Below, piece after piece: positions 28,204 through 32,599 of a stretch of DNA of 32,599 bases (position 1 is the stretch's first letter; each line of letters begins with the position of its first letter). Under the pieces are notes generated by a model, which did no database searches, had not been told where the DNA came from, and saw only the letters and a list, made by a program, of their open reading frames with translations. Made by a program: the position numbers and the translations under genes. This stretch comes from Acidobacteriota bacterium (GTDB lineage: Bacteria; Acidobacteriota; UBA6911), in contig JAFGSS010000163.1 of assembly GCA_016934555.1 (NCBI GenBank), forward strand, positions 1-32,599. The letters are read 5' to 3'.

Positions 28204-29823
28204 ATGAAACGTCCCGATCTCCGTGTTCCGCATGCAGTCGCCTGCGCCGCTCTATTCCTGACCCTCGCCGTGGCGGGTTCCATCGCCGGTGTTCGCGCCG
28301 ATGCACAGCCGTCCGGCCCCGTGGTTCAAACAGCCGGCGGGCCCGTGCGCGGGCTCACCGATGCCCAGGGGCTGCTGATCTTCCGCGGCATCCGCTACGG
28401 GGCCCCGCCGACCGGTGAGTTCCGTTTCCGCCCGCCGCGCAAGCCTGCCCCATGGGTGGAAGTGGCCGACGCCACAAAGCTGGGCCACAAGGCGATTCAG
28501 GCCGGAGGGGCGCCCGGCGGCGCCTCCGATGACCCCGGCATGAGTGAAGACTGCCTGTTCCTCAACGTCTGGACCCCGGCGGCCGACGGCAAGAAGAGGC
28601 CCGTCATGGTCTGGCTGCACGGCGGCGGCTTCTCTTCCGGTTCCGGCGGGGACGCGATCAACGACGGCGCCAACCTCGCCCGCATCGGGGACGTGGTCGT
28701 CGTCGCGCTCAACCACCGGCTGAACGTGTTCGGGTTTCTCCAGCTCGGCCCGGAGTGGGGGCCCGACTACAGATCCTCGGGGCAGGCGGGGATGCTCGAC
28801 ATCGTGCTCGGCCTCGAGTGGGTCCGGGACAATGTCGCCGCTTTCGGCGGCGACCCCGGCAACGTGACGATCTTCGGGGAGAGCGGCGGCGGCCGCAAGG
28901 TCGCGATGCTGCTGGCGATGACCAAGGCACGGGGCCTCTTCCACAAGGCCGTCATCCAGAGCGGCTCCGGGCTCGACGCGCCCACCGCCGCCGAAGCCGC
29001 GGCTTACGGCCGGGAGCTGCTCCGGAAACTCGGCATCGCCGAAGGGGACGTCGAGGCCCTGGCCCGGGCCGACGCCACGGCCATCTTCAAGGCCCAGCCC
29101 CCGGCGTCGGCCGCCGCATCCCCTCAGGGGAAGCTGTTCCTGCCGACCGGCGGGTTCGTTCCCTGCGTGGACGGCGTGGCCCTGACGCGCCAGCCCTTCA
29201 TCCCGGACGCTCCCGGGTTTTCCGCCCGGGTGCCGCTCCTGATCGGCTCCAACAAGGATGAGATGACCATCTTCCGCACCCAGGATCCCAAACTCTGGAG
29301 CGCGACCGGCAAGGATTTCGAGGATTTCGTGCGCAAGTCCCTGCCGGGCCAGGCGGACGAGCTGATCCCGGCGCTCGGCGCCGCATTCCCCGGCTATTCC
29401 CCCGCGCACCTGATCACGGCCGCCGAGACGATGAAGGGGTACTGGATCGCGACGGTGGTCCAGGCGGAACGGAAGGCGCGCCAGGCCGCCCCGGTCTACG
29501 CCTACCTTCTCGCGTGGGAAACGCCGGCAAACGAGGGGAAGCTCCGCGCGCACCACGCCCTGGACCTTCCCCTAGTCTTCAACAACGTCGAAAGCAGCCG
29601 CGCCATGGTCGGCCCCGGGCCCGATCCCCAGCGCGTGGCCGACGCGATGAGCGCGGCGTGGATCGCTTTCGCGCGGACGGGCGACCCCAACGCCGAAGGC
29701 CTGCCCCGCTGGCCCCGTTACGACCTGAAGGACCGGTCCACCATGGTGTTCGACGTCACGAGCCGCGTGCAGAAGGACCCTTACGCCGAAATCCGCCGGA
29801 TCCTGATGAAGGCGCTCGAGTAG
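28204..29823 (+). CDS. Exported type-B carboxylesterase
   Basis: This 539-aa alpha/beta hydrolase has an N-terminal signal peptide (hydrophobic ~9-29, cleavage near VRA or ADA at ~31-34), placing it in the periplasm or outside the cell. Type-B motifs are EDCLFLNVWTP (~115) and the oxyanion segment WLHGGGF. The nucleophile is S227 in GESGGG, where the family usually has GESAG. The acid Glu lies in SNKDEMTIF and the His in the HHALDLPLVF region. It hydrolyses carboxylic esters; the substrate is unknown. The start has GGAGG seven bases before it. Confidence 0.9.
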   Translation: MKRPDLRVPHAVACAALFLTLAVAGSIAGVRADAQPSGPVVQTAGGPVRGLTDAQGLLIFRGIRYGAPPTGEFRFRPPRKPAPWVEVADATKLGHKAIQAGGAPGGASDDPGMSEDCLFLNVWTPAADGKKRPVMVWLHGGGFSSGSGGDAINDGANLARIGDVVVVALNHRLNVFGFLQLGPEWGPDYRSSGQAGMLDIVLGLEWVRDNVAAFGGDPGNVTIFGESGGGRKVAMLLAMTKARGLFHKAVIQSGSGLDAPTAAEAAAYGRELLRKLGIAEGDVEALARADATAIFKAQPPASAAASPQGKLFLPTGGFVPCVDGVALTRQPFIPDAPGFSARVPLLIGSNKDEMTIFRTQDPKLWSATGKDFEDFVRKSLPGQADELIPALGAAFPGYSPAHLITAAETMKGYWIATVVQAERKARQAAPVYAYLLAWETPANEGKLRAHHALDLPLVFNNVESSRAMVGPGPDPQRVADAMSAAWIAFARTGDPNAEGLPRWPRYDLKDRSTMVFDVTSRVQKDPYAEIRRILMKALE

Positions 29824-29895
29824 ATTTGCGGGCGACACCGTTTCGGAGGTTGCTTCACCCCGGAGTGCGGCAGCCGCGGCGGGGCTAGAAAACGA

Positions 29896-29924
29896 TTGAT
29901 TTGGGCCGGGGGGGCCGCTACTGT
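29896..29924 (+). promoter_or_regulatory. Possible sigma70 promoter for the DedA-like gene
   Basis: TTGATT (29896-29901), a 17-nt GC-rich spacer and TACTGT (29919-29924) give an acceptable but weak match. The leader to ATG 29984 would be about 50 nt. Confidence 0.35.
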
Positions 29925-29983
29925 TTCGGGGTCCGGCCGGAAGGGGCGCACGCCCCGCGGCGGCCGGCGGAAAAGGGGCTCCC

Positions 29984-30637
29984 ATGCGAGAGACTCCCGG
30001 CCCGGAAGAGGGCGCGGCGGCGGCGAAGGATGCGAAGGCGGCGCGGGTGGTGCCGTGGTGGCACCTGCACCGGCGGCTGTACGACTGGGTGCTCGGCTTC
30101 GCCCACCACAGGCATTCGACCACGGCGCTGTTCGGCCTGAGCTTCGCCGAGAGCAGCGTTTTCCCGGTCCCGCCCGACGTGCTGCTGGGACCGCTGGCGC
30201 TGGGCAACCGGAAAAAGGCGATGGGGTTCGCCACCGTCACCACCGTCGGGAGCGTGCTGGGGGCCTTCCTGGGCTACCTGATCGGCTACTCCCTGATCGA
30301 CCTGGCCCTCCGGATTCCGGGAATCACGCGCGAGGGGGTCGACTGGCTCGCGGGCCAGTTCGAACAGTACGGGATGTGGTACGTCTTCGTCGCCGCCCTG
30401 ACCCCGATCCCCTTCAAGCTCCTGACCATCACGGCGGGCTTCGCCCGGATGGACCTTCTGGTGTTCGCCGCCGCCTGCATCGTCGGCCGGTCGCTCCGCT
30501 TCTACCTGGTCGCGGGGGCGTTCTGGCTCATCGGTCCCCGGGCCCTCCCCTTCATCGACAAATACTTCAACTGGCTCGCCCTGGCATTCGTCGTGCTCCT
30601 CGGCGGCGGCTTCTATCTCGTCAAATACGTGTTCTGA
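29984..30637 (+). CDS. DedA/YqaA-like VTT-domain membrane protein
   Basis: This 217-aa inner-membrane protein starts with ~45 soluble residues. The VTT (SNARE-associated/DedA) domain follows, with FAESSVFPVPPDVLLGPLAL (~55-74), a G-rich helix at ~85-105 and the conserved reentrant segment LTPIPFKLLTITAG (~145-158). A final helix runs to the C-terminus. This version lies closer to the YqaA branch than to classical DedA. DedA superfamily members act in lipid transport across the membrane and in membrane homeostasis. The start has AAGGGG six bases upstream. Confidence 0.87.
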   Translation: MRETPGPEEGAAAAKDAKAARVVPWWHLHRRLYDWVLGFAHHRHSTTALFGLSFAESSVFPVPPDVLLGPLALGNRKKAMGFATVTTVGSVLGAFLGYLIGYSLIDLALRIPGITREGVDWLAGQFEQYGMWYVFVAALTPIPFKLLTITAGFARMDLLVFAAACIVGRSLRFYLVAGAFWLIGPRALPFIDKYFNWLALAFVVLLGGGFYLVKYVF

Positions 30638-30907
30638 ACCGGGACGGTCGCAGCCATTGGGGCTTGCCAGCGGCGGTCCGGACCGGTAGTATTCCGCCGT
30701 TGCATCTTTGGAAACAGGACACGATGGCAGCGGGTTTTCTGTGGATAGGTTCCTAGGTCTGTTCCGCCCTGATGCGCGGGGAACGCACGATTGAGTCCCC
30801 CCGGCAAACACCCATCTTAAATTCCAAAACGGATGATCCTGTACCCGGCGGCGGTCCGCCCGGCGCTCCGCCGCCCTGTTCGCAAACGAAAGAGAGAGGA
30901 ATTGACG
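30638..30907. other. Intergenic stretch without a gene
   Basis: These 270 bases between the DedA-like gene and the barrel protein hold no supported gene. Part of it, around 30808-30835, is relatively A/T-rich and probably carries the barrel gene's promoter. I found no -35/-10 pair with normal spacing and no terminator hairpin with a T-run. Confidence 0.5.
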
Positions 30908-31759
30908 ATGAGAAAAATGATATTGGCAGCGGTGATGATGCTGGCGCTCGCCGGCGTGACGACGGCCCAGGACACCCCGAAATGGGAGGTTTTCGGCGGC
31001 TACTCCCTGATGAAGGGGGACCTGCTCAAGGACAACGGCCTGATGTTCGGCGGGATGTCCCCCTCCCGCTCCCTGGCCTATGACAGCCCCGCCGGGTACG
31101 GCGCCGGCACGAGCGAAGCCGTCATCTCCAACGGCTTCGACCTGGCCCTGACCCGCAACCTCAACTCCTGGGCGGGGATCAAGGCCAACTTCAGCAGCCA
31201 TTACGGCTCGCTCGACATGGACGGCCTGTACGAGAGCTCCTACGATAACGAGTATTACGGCGACTCGAGCACCGATTCGGTCTCCTATTCCGGCAAGGTG
31301 GACTACCGCCGCTACAACGTGCTGTTAGGGCCCCAGTTCAGCTGGAACAACGATTCGGTCGTCCGTCCCTTCGCCCACGCCCTCTTCGGAGTCTCGAAGA
31401 TGACGGCCGACGACCTCAAGGTGGACTACGTCTATTCCTACCTCGAGGAGTACGGCGAGGGGAGTTATTCCGACGAGCAGGGCGGAACCCTCACGGGGAG
31501 CCTCAAGGGCGACACCAACTTCGCCATGGCCCTCGGCGGCGGCCTCGACCTCAAGGCGGGCAAGCACGTCAGCGTGCGCCTGATCCAGGTCGACTACGTC
31601 CCCACCTACAACCGGATTACGACCGACCTCACGATGACGGACCGCAATTACGACGGCGACGAGCTGTATTCGACCCACGTCGACCGCGTCCGCACCACGG
31701 GCGGTTCCGGCCGCTACAACAACCTCAAGCTCTCCTTCGGCGTGGTCTTCAACTTCTAG
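30908..31759 (+). CDS. Outer-membrane beta-barrel protein
   Basis: This 283-aa protein has a signal peptide (MILAAVMMLALAG, cleavage near TTA-QD at ~20). After it come alternating Tyr/Phe/Gly-rich strands of OmpA-like or OmpW-like barrels: WEVFGGYSLMKG at the start, VLLGPQFSW and FAHALFGV in the middle. It ends LKLSFGVVFNF, with the C-terminal Phe recognised by the barrel assembly machinery. Acidic Tyr/Ser/Asp-rich segments (for example ~105-125) are probably extracellular loops. The function is unknown, perhaps a porin-like or adhesion role. ATG 30908 is chosen over an upstream in-frame codon at 30833 because it starts the signal peptide and follows GAGAGGA. Confidence 0.82.
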   Translation: MRKMILAAVMMLALAGVTTAQDTPKWEVFGGYSLMKGDLLKDNGLMFGGMSPSRSLAYDSPAGYGAGTSEAVISNGFDLALTRNLNSWAGIKANFSSHYGSLDMDGLYESSYDNEYYGDSSTDSVSYSGKVDYRRYNVLLGPQFSWNNDSVVRPFAHALFGVSKMTADDLKVDYVYSYLEEYGEGSYSDEQGGTLTGSLKGDTNFAMALGGGLDLKAGKHVSVRLIQVDYVPTYNRITTDLTMTDRNYDGDELYSTHVDRVRTTGGSGRYNNLKLSFGVVFNF

Positions 31760-31784
31760 ACCCCGCGGCGGGATCGCGGCAGCG

Positions 31785-31817
31785 AAAAGGGCGCGTCTCC
31801 GGGCGCGCCCTTTTTTT
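31785..31817 (+). terminator. Strong intrinsic terminator, probably bidirectional
   Basis: AAAAGGGCGCG (31785-31795) pairs with CGCGCCCTTTT (31804-31814) around an 8-nt loop and is followed by a T-run to 31817. It lies 26 nt after the barrel gene. The A-run on the left side lets it also stop minus-strand transcripts from the 118-aa gene, whose stop codon touches its right edge. Confidence 0.9.
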
Positions 31818-32173
31818 CAGCGTGTTCTCCGGGCGCGCACCTCACCCAGGGCCCCGAACAGGGCCTTCTTGAGGGCGGGGGAGTTCGTCCGGCGGAGCAC
31901 GTGGCTCATCGATTCGACCACCCGGTCGAGGTCGAAATCGGAATCCCTCCCGGGGGGACGGCGGGAGACGAGGTGGCCGAGAGCGGCGGCGGCCCGGGCC
32001 CGGGTCGAGACCGGGTGGCCGCCGGAGACCAGCACGTGAAGCACCTCGGCGATCAGGATATCCGAAGCCTTGTCGATCCGAGCCGCGTAGTCCAGCACGG
32101 CCCGGACGAGCTCCTCGAGCACGGCCATCGCCTCGCTTTCGGTGGTCGAAGGATCGAACAGGCTGGGGTGCAT
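31817..32173 (-). CDS. Small protein of unknown function, possibly HEAT-repeat-like
   Basis: This 118-aa cytoplasmic protein is almost entirely helical, with repeated short amphipathic helices such as LVRAVLDYAARI, LIAEVLHVLVSG, ARAAAALGHLVS and LKKALFGALGEV. This is compatible with two or three HEAT-like repeats, but no family is recognised. The start has GGAGAGG close upstream and a promoter candidate behind it. Its stop codon begins at the last base of the shared terminator. It lies downstream of a NarL/LuxR-type regulator on the same strand, 156 nt away. Confidence 0.65.
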   Translation of the reverse strand: MHPSLFDPSTTESEAMAVLEELVRAVLDYAARIDKASDILIAEVLHVLVSGGHPVSTRARAAAALGHLVSRRPPGRDSDFDLDRVVESMSHVLRRTNSPALKKALFGALGEVRARRTR

Positions 32174-32200
32174 GGGGCCTCTCCGGATGAAGACTCCCTC

Positions 32201-32229
32201 ATCATTCCCCGCCGCCGGTGAAAGCGCAA
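32201..32229 (-). promoter_or_regulatory. Sigma70-type promoter for the 118-aa gene
   Basis: On the minus strand, TTGCGC (32229-32224), a 17-nt spacer and AATGAT (32206-32201, 4/6 match to the -10) lie about 27 bases before the ATG at 32173. The -35 resembles those at 3106 and 27674 (TTGC followed by G/C). Confidence 0.4.
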
Positions 32230-32329
32230 TCGGGCGCAGGCTGGAATCGGGAGGGGGGAATCCGCGAACCCCCCGCTCATTTGGACCAGGGCACGCACTC
32301 CAAAGGATGAGGGGAAGAGAGGCGGGATT

Positions 32330-32599
32330 CTACCGGTCGAGGGAGGTCAGCCCCTCGCGGATGGCGAATTTCGTGAGATCGGCGACGCTGCGCATCCCCA
32401 GTTTTTCCAGCAGGCGCCGGCGGTGGGTCTCGACCGTCTTCACGCTCAGGTGGAGGCGCTCGGCGATTTCGCGCGCGCTGTGACCCTCCGAAATCAGCTG
32501 GAGCACCTCCCGCTCCCTCGAGGTGAGCGCCTGGACTGTCGACGGGGGGCGGCGCGACCGCGCGCTCCTGCCCGAAAGCTCGTCGACCACGATCCCGGC
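32330..32599 (-). CDS. NarL/LuxR-family response regulator, C-terminal part (cut by right edge)
   Basis: The frame is open from the right edge to a TAG at 32330 and gives the last 89 residues. It opens with AGIVVDEL, which matches the end of a receiver-domain linker. A complete LuxR helix-turn-helix follows: LTSREREVLQLISEG, then EIAERLHLSVKTVETHRRRLLEKLG. The protein should be a two-component response regulator of ~210 aa; its phosphoacceptor domain and start are outside the window. The GTG at 32590 is probably an internal Val. Confidence 0.88.
   Translation of the reverse strand, partial: AGIVVDELSGRSARSRRPPSTVQALTSREREVLQLISEGHSAREIAERLHLSVKTVETHRRRLLEKLGMRSVADLTKFAIREGLTSLDR

Noticed and set aside
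30638-30907. A possible gene in the gap before the barrel protein
   Set aside because: Short frames there have no ribosome site, no motif and unlike codon use.

Overview
The window is about 32.6 kb of GC-rich DNA with genes packed on both strands. There is no tRNA, rRNA, CRISPR array, insertion sequence or phage gene that I can see. The best taxonomic guess is an anaerobic or facultatively anaerobic, diderm member of the Acidobacteriota. This is inference from three things: an Oar-like TonB receptor with an N-terminal carboxypeptidase-regulatory-like domain, outer-membrane-type proteins (including a barrel ending in Phe), and the codon bias. A glycyl radical enzyme implies growth without oxygen.

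Layout. (1) 1-2940 (-): a large TonB-dependent receptor cut by the left edge. (2) 3141-7717 (+): a DUF523/DUF1722 protein, two MacB/FtsX-type permeases without an ATPase, and a D-2-hydroxyacid dehydrogenase. (3) 7725-10229 (-): a short-chain dehydrogenase, a conserved unknown protein and an exported kinase-fold protein, transcribed away from the next block. (4) 10415-22843 (+): eight tightly spaced genes, namely two aldehyde dehydrogenases, an iron alcohol dehydrogenase, a glycyl radical enzyme (GRE), its radical-SAM activase, a single-chain glutamate-mutase-like B12 enzyme, a cupin and a GH3 lipoprotein. (5) 22840-26739 (-): a metallophosphoesterase, then a GlpA-like flavoprotein / FAD-NAD oxidoreductase / DUF1667 module with overlapping genes. 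(6) 26891-31759 (+): a DUF2461 protein, a remnant of a nucleotidyltransferase gene pair with atypical codon use, a type-B carboxylesterase, a DedA-like membrane protein and a beta-barrel protein ending at a strong terminator. (7) 31817-32599 (-): a small unknown protein and the DNA-binding end of a NarL/LuxR regulator cut by the right edge.

The most interesting part is block 4. A GRE and an adenosylcobalamin mutase of the glutamate mutase family lie in one apparent operon with aldehyde- and alcohol-handling enzymes. The mutase is a natural E-S fusion. It keeps the three arginines that hold the substrate carboxylates in glutamate mutase, but the positions equivalent to Glu171 and Tyr177, which recognise the amino group, are Pro and Trp. 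This predicts a dicarboxylate substrate without an alpha-amino group. The GRE lacks the usual Glu two residues after the active-site Cys. Together these suggest an undescribed anaerobic radical pathway. Its substrate cannot be read from the sequence. Perfect palindromes follow the stop codons of both radical enzymes and could set the enzyme ratios.

Comparisons with named family members were made from memory, without alignment tools.
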